NCBI GenBank assembly: GCA_016789655.1
Contig: JAEUQV010000038.1
Coordinates: 1 to 35,720 of the forward strand
Length of the DNA: 35,720 bases
Direction of reading: 5' to 3'
From: Candidatus Saccharimonadota bacterium
GTDB lineage: Bacteria > Patescibacteriota > Saccharimonadia > Saccharimonadales > UBA4665
The translations under genes were made by a program, and so were the position numbers. Position 1 is the first letter of the stretch. The number at the start of each line of letters is the position of its first letter. Positions 1 through 8,537 of this stretch are shown here, in pieces. The notes beneath the pieces are model-generated. The model did not search any database. It was not told the DNA's origin and worked only from the letters and a program-made list of their open reading frames with translations.

Positions 1-852
<852 letters not shown>

Positions 853-927
853 TTAGCAGATACACACATAGAGTGCTAAAGTAACCCCATTGTACCCAAA
901 CTAGCACTCACATGTCAAGAGTGCCAG
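853..927 (-). promoter_or_regulatory. dnaK promoter with two CIRCE operators
   Basis: A sigma70-type promoter reads TTGACA (913-918), 18 nt, TACAAT (889-894) toward dnaK. A CIRCE inverted repeat (consensus TTAGCACTC-N9-GAGTGCTAA) lies at 901-927 as CTAGCACTC-N9-GAGTGCCAG and its spacer contains the -35 box. A second, more degenerate CIRCE lies at 853-879 as TTAGCAGAT-N9-GAGTGCTAA, with one perfect and one partial half-site, just past the likely transcription start. The operators are 48 bp apart. HrcA encoded at 5622-6323 is the expected repressor. The first site is clear; calling the second an operator is an inference from half-site identity and exact N9 spacing. Confidence 0.88.
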
Positions 928-936
928 TTCTGCCCG

Positions 937-2823
937 TTACGGCGTAGTTATGAGCAAATTATCGATATCGATATCGGTATCGACAGCTGGCGCCCAATCG
1001 GAGGTCGCACCGCCATAGAACATATGCCACATGAGGTGCGTAATATTTGCTGCCTCATATATACGAAATACCTGGGCCGTGTTTTCATATACAAGATTAC
1101 CGTCGAGCCACATTCGGTGAATGCCGTCGGAGTTGCCGCTGGAGCCTTCTGCATTTATAGTGTTCATTTTGTAATACTGAGTCACAGTATGCCACTGCCC
1201 AGCCGTAAATGATGTGTCCGTCTGACGATTTTGGCCGTAATTGCCAGCTGTTTGTGTAGGATCGTAGATGTACCCAACCCATTCATTGGGGCTGTTGGAC
1301 GACCCTGGATACGACCCAGGCGTGATCCACATACCTCGACCCGACCATCCATAGGGAGAAGGAGATCCTCCGGTAGGCGGGTTCTGTAACCCGCCCGGGT
1401 TATCGGGCAAAACACCCCCTAGCCCAGGCAGTTTGCCGCCCCACCCCCAATCAAAAGCAGTTGGCGTATTTACAAAACGTACATCATAGCTGATGGTAGC
1501 TTCATCGACAGCGTACTGTAGCGGCGCATTGATAACGATACCGTAAGTCCCGCCAAATTCACCCGCCAAGAAATGTTGCCTAACTACATTACCTCGGCCT
1601 GCCACTGCCAGTATAGACGTATTGACAACTGTCGCGCCGCTACCGCCTGTCCAGTTACCCATAGCTGCCCTCATATCTGTTATGGACATGGGCGAGCTAA
1701 CAGCAAAAGAGTCAAAGGTGGTGTGAAGTATGGTTACTGTAGCCGAACGACGAACCAAAGCCCCTCCTTGAACAGTCCAGATTGTATTCGACTCAGCTGC
1801 ACCGGACATGATTGACTTGGTTTGTAAAGGCGTTTCTACGCCACTCATCACTGCTCTTTCGGTAACAGGCAACACTACACACTGCACCGTACTTTCGGCT
1901 GAGTTAGCACCTTGGTTGTCGGTAACTGTATAACCAAAAGTTAATGTATCGCCTAGAAGGGTACCTGGCGCTATGAATGAACACGTGTCGGTAGTGGCTC
2001 CGCTAAGCACTACGCTCGTTCCCGAAAGCTGCTGCCACTGCCGAGAAACAACGGTACCATCGGTGTCACTATCGGTTCCGGTTAGTGTAACCACCTTAAA
2101 CGGTTCAATGCCCATTTGATTGGTACCTGCATATGCCGTCGGCGCATCATTGCTCGCACCACTATACGGACCGAGTGGCGATGCCGTCGTATCGTCGTAT
2201 CCGAAGCTGTCAAAGTACGCATCGAGTGTTGCCGATGAAGTCATCTTACCAAAAACGCCTCGTATAATCGACACCGTTCCCGTGTTGACTGTTGCTCCCG
2301 ATGCATAGGAATCTTCAGCAGTTGTTGAATCGCCTGTATAATACTGGAAATCGAGGCTACCTGTACTTGTAGTAGCCCCAACCACCGCCTGCATCTCCAC
2401 TCTGTACCACACGCCCTGGCTTAAGGCAGTCGTTGCAGTATACAGTGTAGTGCCACCAGCATCTTGGACTATAAGTTTATTTGCGGCGTTTATTGCTACG
2501 ACAGCTACGAATGAAAAGCTGCTATTTTGCAGTGCGAATAACTGCTGGCTCACCGACGGCAAGGAGCTCAAATTTATGTAGCAGCGAAGCGTCGCATTGC
2601 TACCACCTCCGTTATACATGTAAAACCTAGCTGTATCTCCGGAGGCGCCAGAGACGCTATAGGACAATGCGCCGTGGCTTGCGGTAGTATCTGAGAATAT
2701 ATAGGTAGGCGCACCGGCAATAGTGATTTGTCCAAACGCATCGCCAGAACCAGCCCCTGAATTACCAGTTGTTACTGTTACACCTACGCTGCCACCCTCG
2801 GCTGTATTTTGTTTTAGTGCCAC
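937..2823 (-). CDS. Putative surface protein: LamG-like, PKD/REJ-like and PL14-like polysaccharide lyase domains
   Basis: 628 residues starting at GTG (2821-2823) behind AGGAAGAAGA. No signal peptide or membrane segment is visible. Residues about 10-220 form a Gly/Ser/Thr-rich beta-sandwich-like region resembling a LamG/concanavalin fold. About 225-320 resemble a PKD/REJ domain (APTAYAGTNQ at the start, then SRQWQQLSGTSVVL). The C-terminal 230 residues carry WGWGGKLPGLGG and a beta-jelly-roll pattern ending DIDNLLI, like polysaccharide lyase family 14 or related heparinase-like sandwiches. Probable role: binding or cleaving an acidic polysaccharide outside the cell. It follows the fibre-like gene at 2853-3302 by 29 bp in the same direction, so the two are probably co-transcribed. 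The lyase assignment comes from the GGKLPGL motif and overall pattern and is moderate. Confidence 0.62.
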   Translation of the reverse strand: MALKQNTAEGGSVGVTVTTGNSGAGSGDAFGQITIAGAPTYIFSDTTASHGALSYSVSGASGDTARFYMYNGGGSNATLRCYINLSSLPSVSQQLFALQNSSFSFVAVVAINAANKLIVQDAGGTTLYTATTALSQGVWYRVEMQAVVGATTSTGSLDFQYYTGDSTTAEDSYASGATVNTGTVSIIRGVFGKMTSSATLDAYFDSFGYDDTTASPLGPYSGASNDAPTAYAGTNQMGIEPFKVVTLTGTDSDTDGTVVSRQWQQLSGTSVVLSGATTDTCSFIAPGTLLGDTLTFGYTVTDNQGANSAESTVQCVVLPVTERAVMSGVETPLQTKSIMSGAAESNTIWTVQGGALVRRSATVTILHTTFDSFAVSSPMSITDMRAAMGNWTGGSGATVVNTSILAVAGRGNVVRQHFLAGEFGGTYGIVINAPLQYAVDEATISYDVRFVNTPTAFDWGWGGKLPGLGGVLPDNPGGLQNPPTGGSPSPYGWSGRGMWITPGSYPGSSNSPNEWVGYIYDPTQTAGNYGQNRQTDTSFTAGQWHTVTQYYKMNTINAEGSSGNSDGIHRMWLDGNLVYENTAQVFRIYEAANITHLMWHMFYGGATSDWAPAVDTDIDIDNLLITTP

Positions 2824-2852
2824 TCTTCTTCCTAACCCTCTTGGTATTACTG

Positions 2853-3302
2853 TTACGGTGTTACTAAACGGATATCTACATTATCGAGCATGCCACCGGT
2901 GCCAGAGCTAACGATAGATGGCGAAGGATCTGGGCCCTTCCACTGCACTACTATATCCGAACGTGAGGTTGGCCTGGCGGGCCAGACTCCAGCTGATTTG
3001 CTTACAGTCAGAGTAGTGCCCGCTGGAAGGTCGGCAATCGTTACCGACCCACTGCTCTGTGCTACCCATGCAAGACCAGACCCATCCCATGACAGAACAT
3101 GGCCAGAGGTCGGGCTATTTGTTATGGACAGTTTTTGTTCAGTTATGGTACTGTCTGCAATATCTGATGCCGTGATCGAAAGTGGCACATTATTCCATTT
3201 GGCAGTTGTGCCGTTGTAACGCAAGACGTTATCCTGGGAAAGCCCAGAGAAAAAGACATCATTGGCATTTTGTATACCGGTTCCTGTCCCAGTGAATGGC
3301 AT
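2853..3302 (-). CDS. Small tail-fibre-like protein of the MPFTGTGTG family
   Basis: 149 residues, unknown function. It begins MPFTGTGTGIQNAND and continues FFSGLSQDNVLRYNG, nearly the same first 40 residues as the protein at 9523-9999. The rest is Ser/Thr/Gly-rich with phage tail-fibre flavour (NSPTSGHVLSWDGSGLAW). No signal peptide or membrane segment. The ATG at 3300-3302 has AGGA 7 nt upstream. An extended -10 (TGGTATACT) lies about 30 nt upstream, making this the likely first gene of an operon with the lyase-like gene at 937-2823. The shared N-terminus probably forms a module for assembly, trimerisation or export, with variable C-terminal parts; that is inference. Confidence 0.7.
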   Translation of the reverse strand: MPFTGTGTGIQNANDVFFSGLSQDNVLRYNGTTAKWNNVPLSITASDIADSTITEQKLSITNSPTSGHVLSWDGSGLAWVAQSSGSVTIADLPAGTTLTVSKSAGVWPARPTSRSDIVVQWKGPDPSPSIVSSGTGGMLDNVDIRLVTP

Positions 3303-3369
3303 ATACTTATCCTGTTTATGTTTACTACGTTTAGTATACCAGTTAACGCTTAGTCTAGTACCCCGACGC

Positions 3370-3531
3370 TAGACCTGCTCCCCAATAATTTTTCGAGACA
3401 AATATGTCTGATTTGTGGCTTGAAGTCAATCTGTGAGGAGGGGCAACTGTAGTTAGGCCGACGAGGAGATCGGGCAGTATAGACAAATTGGTTATATTTT
3501 GAGCCGGAAAGGTTATTGGGGGGCAGGTCTA
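3370..3531. repeat. Long inverted repeat with structured interior (gene-free stretch 3303-3644)
   Basis: Two 19-nt arms, 3370-3388 and 3513-3531, are complementary except at one position. That position would be a U-G wobble if the plus strand were transcribed and an A-C mismatch on the minus strand. The 124-nt interior holds small hairpins such as GACA-aata-TGTC and CCGA/TCGG. No credible coding frame exists in 3303-3644. The element lies downstream of the GH26-like gene (minus strand) and upstream of the promoter of 2853-3302, so it could be a folded 3' untranslated region, a large terminator or a separate small RNA. Confidence 0.55.
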
Positions 3532-3644
3532 CTGACACACGGATGGTTATTTGGAGGTTGGAAACTTGTTGCCGCTTGAATTGGCATCGATATCTACCCT
3601 GAAACCTTACATATTAACTATGCAGTCTGGGTGGAGTAAGGTCA

Positions 3645-4742
3645 CTACAGCCATCCAAGGCTTGCTGGCAGCTTGCATTCTGAGCGCGCCATGCCCGTAC
3701 CATACCCTTCGTAGCGTATCTGCTGCGGGTCTTGGATCTCTAGCCTCCACGCTTGGTCGACTATCGCATAGTTGAAGACCTGCATCGCGACAATATTTCG
3801 AGCAGTCATGGTGTCGTACATACCGGAGATATAATCGAGAGTTGTTGCCGGAACATACACGGCATCGACACCTTCAGTGCCAGTATGGTATGCCTGCACA
3901 CCGTGTTCCATAATGTTGTAGGGCAAGCCCAAGAAGTCCATACGGCTGGCCGCCCAATCAAAAAGTGTCTCGAAGTCGTCCCAGCTAGTCATAGACTCAC
4001 CCTCATTCCACCATGAGTACACATCGAGACCAATACCGTCAACTACTGCATTTGGGTCACCAGGCAGATAAAAATCGACTGGATCTGGATTGTTCTTTGA
4101 TGAGCCAGCCTGTGTCGTACCTTTCCAGTCTGGATACCAAGCTCGCCAATCACGCGCCCCCCCTGCGTCACCAAAGGTGTACGGGCACATATAGCCTGTC
4201 GTCCAGAACATGCCATTCGTGACTCCTCTACTAACAAGGGCATTCTTAATATTGCGACAAACTGTGCGATACTCTGCTTCACCCGAGCCCTGCCAATTCG
4301 CATCATTTTCGGGCTCGTGATGAAACGTCCACCAGATTGGAACCGGTGCATAGGCGTTAAAGGCATCGGCGAGTGCATCCATCCAGCCCGTGAAAGCCAC
4401 CGTCTGATCAACGCAGTCAGACTGCGTGACGCCACTGGCAAGCTTGAACGAAACATGCACAAGACGGTTAGCCGCTATGTGCGTATCGGTCGTAGCCCTA
4501 CCCGACCACCCCGTGGTGATGCTGCCGTTACTATACTGACGGATGATACCCAGCGGCGCTCCTCCAGACCAAGGCGCCATATTTGATTCCCAATTCGCTA
4601 TAGCTGTCGCCGAACTAGGCCATGTAAGTTGATCTTCACGGCCACCAAAATAAAAATTTCCTAGCCCTGGATCGCCTGGGAAACGAGTGCTTAATGCCAC
4701 TATAGGTGACACCCTCTGTAGACGTCGAGCAAATACAGACAT
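3645..4742 (-). CDS. Glycoside hydrolase, GH26-like (clan GH-A barrel), without signal peptide
   Basis: 365 residues. The segment IWWTFHHEPENDANW matches the acid/base glutamate region of GH26-type mannanases, and YNIMEHGVQ near residue 290 fits the strand carrying the nucleophile glutamate. VDGIGLDVYSWW and the spacing of strands suit a TIM barrel. Likely activity is endo-hydrolysis of a beta-mannan or related glycan. The N-terminus is MSVFARRLQRVSP with no hydrophobic segment, so Sec export is not evident; the same short start recurs in the proteins at 13593-14654 and 8037-8486. A TATACT box lies about 30 nt upstream and AGAGGGA precedes the ATG. The gene sits alone between grpE and the fibre/lyase pair. 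Exact GH family is uncertain. Confidence 0.65.
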   Translation of the reverse strand: MSVFARRLQRVSPIVALSTRFPGDPGLGNFYFGGREDQLTWPSSATAIANWESNMAPWSGGAPLGIIRQYSNGSITTGWSGRATTDTHIAANRLVHVSFKLASGVTQSDCVDQTVAFTGWMDALADAFNAYAPVPIWWTFHHEPENDANWQGSGEAEYRTVCRNIKNALVSRGVTNGMFWTTGYMCPYTFGDAGGARDWRAWYPDWKGTTQAGSSKNNPDPVDFYLPGDPNAVVDGIGLDVYSWWNEGESMTSWDDFETLFDWAASRMDFLGLPYNIMEHGVQAYHTGTEGVDAVYVPATTLDYISGMYDTMTARNIVAMQVFNYAIVDQAWRLEIQDPQQIRYEGYGTGMARSECKLPASLGWL

Positions 4743-5066
4743 TTCCCTCTTTCGTTACGAACCTAGTATACTTTAGCGCCCACATTAGCGCTAGCTTTTT
4801 AGCTTATGATAGTTTGTTGAAGCTTCGTTAAAACTAAGGCTGTAGAATATTTGGCGATGTCCGAATGCGTGTAAAACAGTGTCTTATAACTGAAGTGTAC
4901 CCATGGAAATGGCGATGGAAGAAACACTTTTTTGGTTACCTGGAAGCTACGAAAAGCTGGTTTATTGCCGAGGCTTTAGTAGACTTACCCAAGTCATGTG
5001 TAGTCTCGACTTGTTTGCGATGCGCATGGTCAAGCCTTAGCCTTGCAAGGTGAAAATCGATCAGCA
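4743..5066. other. Intergenic stretch between the GH26-like gene and grpE
   Basis: This 324-bp stretch holds the -10 box (TATACT) and leader of the GH26-like gene at its left end. Near it is a small hairpin, AGCGC-n8-GCGCT (about 4774-4791), followed by AGCTTTTT, which could act as a weak plus-strand terminator although no plus-strand gene precedes it. A 62-codon plus-strand frame at 4865-5053 has no ribosome-binding site, a composition rich in Trp and Cys and no recognisable motif, so it is not annotated as a gene. Nothing else was recognised. Confidence 0.4.
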
Positions 5067-5582
5067 CTACGCCCTGACGCGAACCATAGCGTGGCGAATG
5101 ACTTCATCACCTACAGTATAGCCCGCTTGCAATTCATCGCATACAATTTCTTGTTCACCATCGCCCTCTTCCATACTGACTGCTTCGTGGTACTTAGGGT
5201 CAAACGGTTCACCAACTGTTTTTATGCGCTCGACGCCAATATCTGCCAGAGTTTTCTCGAACTGTTTGACAATACCCTGTACACCTTTGACGAAATCATT
5301 CTCGGCAAGCTCAGCTGGTGTGTGCTTGAGCGCCCGTTCAAAGTTGTCGATGACGGGCAATAGGTCTCGGACGACACTGGCCTTAACGGCGGTACGCAAG
5401 CCTGCAATCTGATCTTCATGACGGCGACGGATATTTGTCGCATCGGCACGTTCGCGCTGCAATGCTTCGGTTAGTTGAGCGTTTTCGGCTGCCAATTGCT
5501 CAGCAACCTGCGCATAGTCGACATCATTTGTCGCAGGGTGCTTCTGCTGGTCATCTGCCTTATGCTGAGTATTTTTCGCCAT
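5067..5582 (-). CDS. grpE: GrpE nucleotide exchange factor
   Basis: 171 residues, within the usual GrpE size range. Releases ADP from DnaK. The N-terminal third is charged and predicted coiled coil (QLAAENAQLTEALQRERAD), followed by the GrpE core with LLPVIDNFERAL, the family signature region, and the C-terminal beta domain around GEPFDPKYHEAVSM and GYTVGDEVIRHAMVRV. It follows hrcA by 39 bp in the same direction, so it is probably the second gene of an HrcA-controlled operon. AAGGA lies about 10 nt upstream of the ATG. The dnaK gene is not next in line: three surface-type genes separate them. Confidence 0.97.
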   Translation of the reverse strand: MAKNTQHKADDQQKHPATNDVDYAQVAEQLAAENAQLTEALQRERADATNIRRRHEDQIAGLRTAVKASVVRDLLPVIDNFERALKHTPAELAENDFVKGVQGIVKQFEKTLADIGVERIKTVGEPFDPKYHEAVSMEEGDGEQEIVCDELQAGYTVGDEVIRHAMVRVRA

Positions 5583-5621
5583 TTCCTATTCCTTAATCGT
5601 TACTCTTTAATCATTATTCGT

Positions 5622-6323
5622 TTACAGTACTTCTTCGAGTGTGCGCCCAGCGTGCGACACCAGCGTCATGACATCGCGGTAACTTTGACGTGTGGGGCCA
5701 AGTACGCCTATATAGCTATGGTCGCTGAAGGGACTACGGAAGCGGCTAATAATAAGACTAACGTCTGCACTGCGACCAATCGGGTTTTCTGCTCCTATGT
5801 ACACGCTCAGCGGCTCGTTGGGCGCAGCTTCGCGCAACCATGGTTCAAGGTTATCCAGCAATCGTGCCACCTGTTGCACCTGGTGCCCACCTACAAACTC
5901 TGGCTGGCCAAAAAGGTTACTGAGACCAGACATATACAGCTGGTTGCCTATAGTGGCAAGGCCGAGATTATGCGTTAGCTCCACGAGAGTATCGACAGCA
6001 TTGCGTATAGCACGTTCTGGCAAGCCGCCATCTTGTAGGCGCGCTGCCAACGCGCGCTCTGCACGGCGCTCGGGAGCTAGCGTAGCCCCAGGTTGGGATA
6101 TATTGTTAACATAGAAGCGGTAGCCTTTATCTGTTGGTATACGTCCAGCACTGGTATGAGGCTGCCTAATATAACCGTGTATTTCAAGATCTGCCATTTC
6201 AGCCCGAATGGTGGCACTAGACACACCAAACACCTTAGCTAGCAAACTGCTGCCCACAGGCACAGCCACCTCAGCATACTGCTCAATAATAGCGGTCAAT
6301 ATTTGCTTTTGACGTTCTGTCAT
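5622..6323 (-). CDS. hrcA: HrcA heat-inducible repressor, short form
   Basis: 233 residues, compared with about 340 in typical HrcA. The N-terminal winged helix is complete: [20 protein letters not shown], the segment [14 protein letters not shown] for DNA contact, and [18 protein letters not shown]. The C-terminal part ([27 protein letters not shown]) matches the end of the GAF-like domain. Roughly 100 residues of the middle region, including the usual inserted dimerisation domain, are missing. The shortening looks like domain loss, not a frameshift. The protein is expected to bind the CIRCE sites at 6343-6369 and 853-927 and so repress its own operon and dnaK. The ATG at 6321-6323 lies 8 nt from the -10 box, so the mRNA is probably leaderless. 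Confidence 0.95.
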   Translation of the reverse strand: MTERQKQILTAIIEQYAEVAVPVGSSLLAKVFGVSSATIRAEMADLEIHGYIRQPHTSAGRIPTDKGYRFYVNNISQPGATLAPERRAERALAARLQDGGLPERAIRNAVDTLVELTHNLGLATIGNQLYMSGLSNLFGQPEFVGGHQVQQVARLLDNLEPWLREAAPNEPLSVYIGAENPIGRSADVSLIISRFRSPFSDHSYIGVLGPTRQSYRDVMTLVSHAGRTLEEVL

Positions 6324-6331
6324 GATATAAA

Positions 6332-6369
6332 ATTATACCAATTTAGCACTCAAAAGTCTAGAGTGCCAA
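6332..6369 (-). promoter_or_regulatory. hrcA promoter with CIRCE operator
   Basis: A good CIRCE lies at 6343-6369: TTAGCACTC-N9-GAGTGCCAA, 17 of 18 consensus bases. It overlaps a promoter toward hrcA with TAGACT (6355-6360), a 17-nt spacer and TATAAT (6332-6337); the bases before the -10 form an extended TGG. Only 8 nt separate the -10 from the hrcA ATG, which places transcription start at or within a base or two of the start codon. Binding of HrcA here would give autorepression of hrcA-grpE. Confidence 0.93.
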
Positions 6370-6374
6370 ATTAT

Positions 6375-6492
6375 ATCCCGGACGCAACACTTCTCTTGTG
6401 CGAGTTGATCCGGGATGAAAAAGTGTATTAGACCTCTTCTAAAACCTACCCTTACTGCGGCTGTTTTTCAGGGTAGCTTTTAGAAGCGGTCT
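6375..6492 (-). terminator. Two hairpins between the dockerin gene and hrcA
   Basis: A strong hairpin has 23-nt arms at 6430-6452 and 6470-6492 with 21 of 23 positions paired and a 17-nt loop. On the minus strand it lies just after the dockerin gene and a CTTTTTC run follows about 8 nt later, so termination of the cohesin/dockerin operon is the simplest role. A second hairpin (ATCCCGGA at 6375-6382 with TCCGGGAT at 6409-6416) lies between it and the hrcA promoter. The pairing is read directly; terminator function is inferred and the U-tract is modest. Confidence 0.6.
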
Positions 6493-6503
6493 GGTCTTGA
6501 GGC

Positions 6504-7169
6504 TCACTGACCGTAGGTGCTAGCCATCAGGCTAAAATCGAGGAAGTTCACCGTGCCGTCATTATTAATATCAGTGCGGCCCAAACTCCCTCCTGATTGA
6601 TTATATTTGGCAGCCAAGCGACTAAAATCCAAGAAATCAACTTTACCACTCTGATCGATATCAGCAGCTAAGTAGATGGTTGCGCAATTTGATCCATCGC
6701 CGGTCGGTGTACAGGTTACATCTTTGGTTAGTACTATACGATCTACGACGACACCGTCAGCATTGCCAATAAGCTTGAGGGTGTGGTTAGCGACAGTAAA
6801 GTTAACATCTATATTTGCCCCTCCAGATGTCTTGCTAATCCAGTTTGAGGTATTGCTTACAAATCGGGTCGTAGAGCCATTGGCATACACTGGAACGCTG
6901 CTGCCTCCTACGGTATAGCAAGCACCTCCATCGATTTCGAGCAGGAATGTGTTTGCGCTGGCACTTGGCGCAGCCATTCGTGTCCAGATGCGATACGTAC
7001 CAGCTGAAGTGATGCTAACATTACTATGTGTCACCGTACCGTAATCAGTCCCAGGTGCCGTGCAGGCTGCCGAAGCAATCGGGCTAGCCACAAGCATCGC
7101 AGTCATCGCAAATAGGGTTGAAAATAGGGATGAGACTATAGTATATACTGAAGTTTTTTTAGCGCGATA
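6504..7169 (-). CDS. Secreted CBM-dockerin protein
   Basis: 221 residues from a GTG at 7167-7169, chosen because GGGAGG lies just upstream; an ATG further upstream (7214) would lengthen the cytoplasmic N-terminus. Residues 1-35 form a Sec signal peptide with cleavage after SPIASA. Residues about 36-165 form a carbohydrate-binding domain of CBM6/CBM35 or malectin type (GTYRIWTRMAAPS, HTLKLIGNADGVVVDRIVLT). The C-terminus is a type I dockerin with two calcium-binding repeats, DIDQSGKVDFLD and DINNDGTVNFLD, and the protein ends right after repeat two. Predicted role: bind a polysaccharide and plug into a cohesin. The two genes upstream in the same operon encode cohesin-like domains; this gene overlaps the anchored cohesin gene by 11 bp. 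Confidence 0.85.
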   Translation of the reverse strand, partial: YRAKKTSVYTIVSSLFSTLFAMTAMLVASPIASAACTAPGTDYGTVTHSNVSITSAGTYRIWTRMAAPSASANTFLLEIDGGACYTVGGSSVPVYANGSTTRFVSNTSNWISKTSGGANIDVNFTVANHTLKLIGNADGVVVDRIVLTKDVTCTPTGDGSNCATIYLAADIDQSGKVDFLDFSRLAAKYNQSGGSLGRTDINNDGTVNFLDFSLMASTYGQ

Positions 7170-8028
7170 CACTGTTTCCTCCCTTATATATATTGCCTTT
7201 TTTCGGAAGCCCACGTTTCATTGTAACAAGATACACAAAATAACCTACTGCCACCAAGCCACCACCAGCAACAGTTATAAACAATATTGGTGCCATTGAA
7301 GCGGCACGATACTCTGGCAATCCCAGTTTTTCTAGGAGGTTCTTTGTGAACTCGATTGGGGCAGGCGAGCTGCTGGTAGCTGCACTGCGAGTCGCTATTT
7401 TGCCCCCAGTTGCTCCCTTTGGCAACACCTCACCATCGATAGTAACTGCTTGGCCGTTTAGTGTTGGGTTTGTGGCTACGCCCGCACGAGCTGCATTACC
7501 ACTCAACACTAACCTCGGGGTGCCATCTTTGAGCGCAGCAAAAGAAAGTGTGGCAACGAGTGAGTCGGCAGATACAGGGTCGCCGCCGAACTTCGCACTT
7601 TGAACCGTTACCTTGGCAGGAGCCGATGTCGCAGGGATTTGCGTGCTGAACGGCGATTCGGCGTAAGAAACCGACTTGTACTGTAGCTCACTGCTATCAT
7701 AGCCTACCCCAACCGTAACAGTGTCTATCGGAGTGCCGGGCTCGATACGAAGCGCAAGCTTAACCGAGTCGCCTTTCTTCATAGAGACAGCGGCAGGCTG
7801 CGTATAAATATTACCCATACTCGTAGCTGGTAACACGTAGCTTTTATCGGCAAATACATAGGCAAGTAGCGTCGGTACTACCAAAACGGCTACGACTACA
7901 GAGGTAAATGCTTTTGGATTGCGCCTTAGCTTTGCCCATACACCTTTTGCTGGCGCTCGCTTAGTCCCAGCTATTACTCTTTTGGTTGTTGACTTTTTAT
8001 TTTTTGCTGGTTTAGATATAGATTTCAT
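7159..8028 (-). CDS. Membrane-anchored cohesin-domain protein
   Basis: 289 residues. A Lys/Arg-rich N-terminus (residues 1-37) precedes a membrane segment or signal anchor at about 40-60 (TSVVVAVLVVPTLLAYVFA). Residues about 65-200 have the cohesin pattern: KKGDSVKLALRIEPG, VTVGVGYDSSELQYKS, then SLVATLSFAALKDG. A linker rich in Ala/Ser/Thr leads to a second membrane segment at about 247-268 (PILFITVAGGGLVAVGYFVY) and a basic tail. This suits a scaffold holding one cohesin outside the membrane for the dockerin protein encoded next. The gene is 8 bp downstream of the other cohesin gene and overlaps the dockerin gene. No clear ribosome-binding site; translation may be coupled. Cohesin call is by fold pattern. 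Confidence 0.75.
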   Translation of the reverse strand: MKSISKPAKNKKSTTKRVIAGTKRAPAKGVWAKLRRNPKAFTSVVVAVLVVPTLLAYVFADKSYVLPATSMGNIYTQPAAVSMKKGDSVKLALRIEPGTPIDTVTVGVGYDSSELQYKSVSYAESPFSTQIPATSAPAKVTVQSAKFGGDPVSADSLVATLSFAALKDGTPRLVLSGNAARAGVATNPTLNGQAVTIDGEVLPKGATGGKIATRSAATSSSPAPIEFTKNLLEKLGLPEYRAASMAPILFITVAGGGLVAVGYFVYLVTMKRGLPKKGNIYKGGNSVSR

Positions 8029-8036
8029 AATGTTGA

Positions 8037-8486
8037 CTAGTTAATTGTGTACGATCCGCCGTCTTTTTGGTCACATATGTCTGCAGAATCAGAAAACCGA
8101 GCTACACCAGACCCAGTATCGAATGCAATGGCAGCACTACCTGCGCCAACTATATCAAAGGTTACTGTGCCAACAAGTTGATCGCCCGTGACTGATCCCG
8201 CCAATAAAGCAACGCCTAGCCTAACGGTACCGCTACCGCCCGTATTTTCGATAGCAGTGGTAAATGCACCGCCCACGATTGATGTTGACTGGAACGAAAG
8301 CTGGCCAGTGGGATATGTCAGGTTCGCCTGTACGGCATTTACCGCATTGGCGCCACTATCTTCCCGTATTTCAACAACCAATGTACCACCGTTGGAATAG
8401 CTACCAGATGCTGGCGCAAGATACAGTCGCGCACCTCCGCCAGAGCCACCAGCCGAACGCATAAACCGTCGAGTTGAAATACTCAT
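8037..8486 (-). CDS. Single-domain cohesin-like protein with MSISTRRF N-terminus
   Basis: 149 residues starting at the ATG 8484-8486, chosen because a TATACT box ends 6 nt upstream; a longer frame starts at 8522 but would begin before that promoter. The body is a cohesin domain: ARLYLAPASGSYSNGG, AVNAVQANLTYPTGQLSF, and GDQLVGTVTFDIVGAG. No signal peptide and no membrane segment are visible, which is odd for a cohesin. The start MSISTRRFMRS resembles MSVFARRLQ and MSMFSRRLQ of two carbohydrate-active proteins in this window. First gene of the cohesin/dockerin operon. It could be a free adaptor or a surface subunit exported by an unknown route. Confidence 0.72.
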   Translation of the reverse strand: MSISTRRFMRSAGGSGGGARLYLAPASGSYSNGGTLVVEIREDSGANAVNAVQANLTYPTGQLSFQSTSIVGGAFTTAIENTGGSGTVRLGVALLAGSVTGDQLVGTVTFDIVGAGSAAIAFDTGSGVARFSDSADICDQKDGGSYTIN

Positions 8487-8492
8487 GCTTGC

Positions 8493-8498
8493 AGTATA
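8493..8498 (-). promoter_or_regulatory. -10 box of the cohesin/dockerin operon
   Basis: TATACT on the minus strand ends 6 nt before the ATG at 8486, predicting a leaderless or near-leaderless mRNA for the first cohesin gene. No convincing -35 box was found. Confidence 0.6.
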
Positions 8499-8537
8499 CC
8501 TTGGCTGTAGTCTAATACTCAACAGCCTTTTTTATAT

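Noticed and set aside
3645-4742. Tat signal based on the RR in MSVFARRLQ
   Set aside because: RR is not followed by x-F-L-K and no hydrophobic region follows; same for the 13593 and 8037 genes.
4865-5053. 62-codon plus-strand gene
   Set aside because: No ribosome-binding site, odd Trp/Cys-rich composition, no recognisable motif or partner.
5475-5978. 167-codon plus-strand frame over hrcA/grpE
   Set aside because: Antisense shadow of two confidently identified genes.
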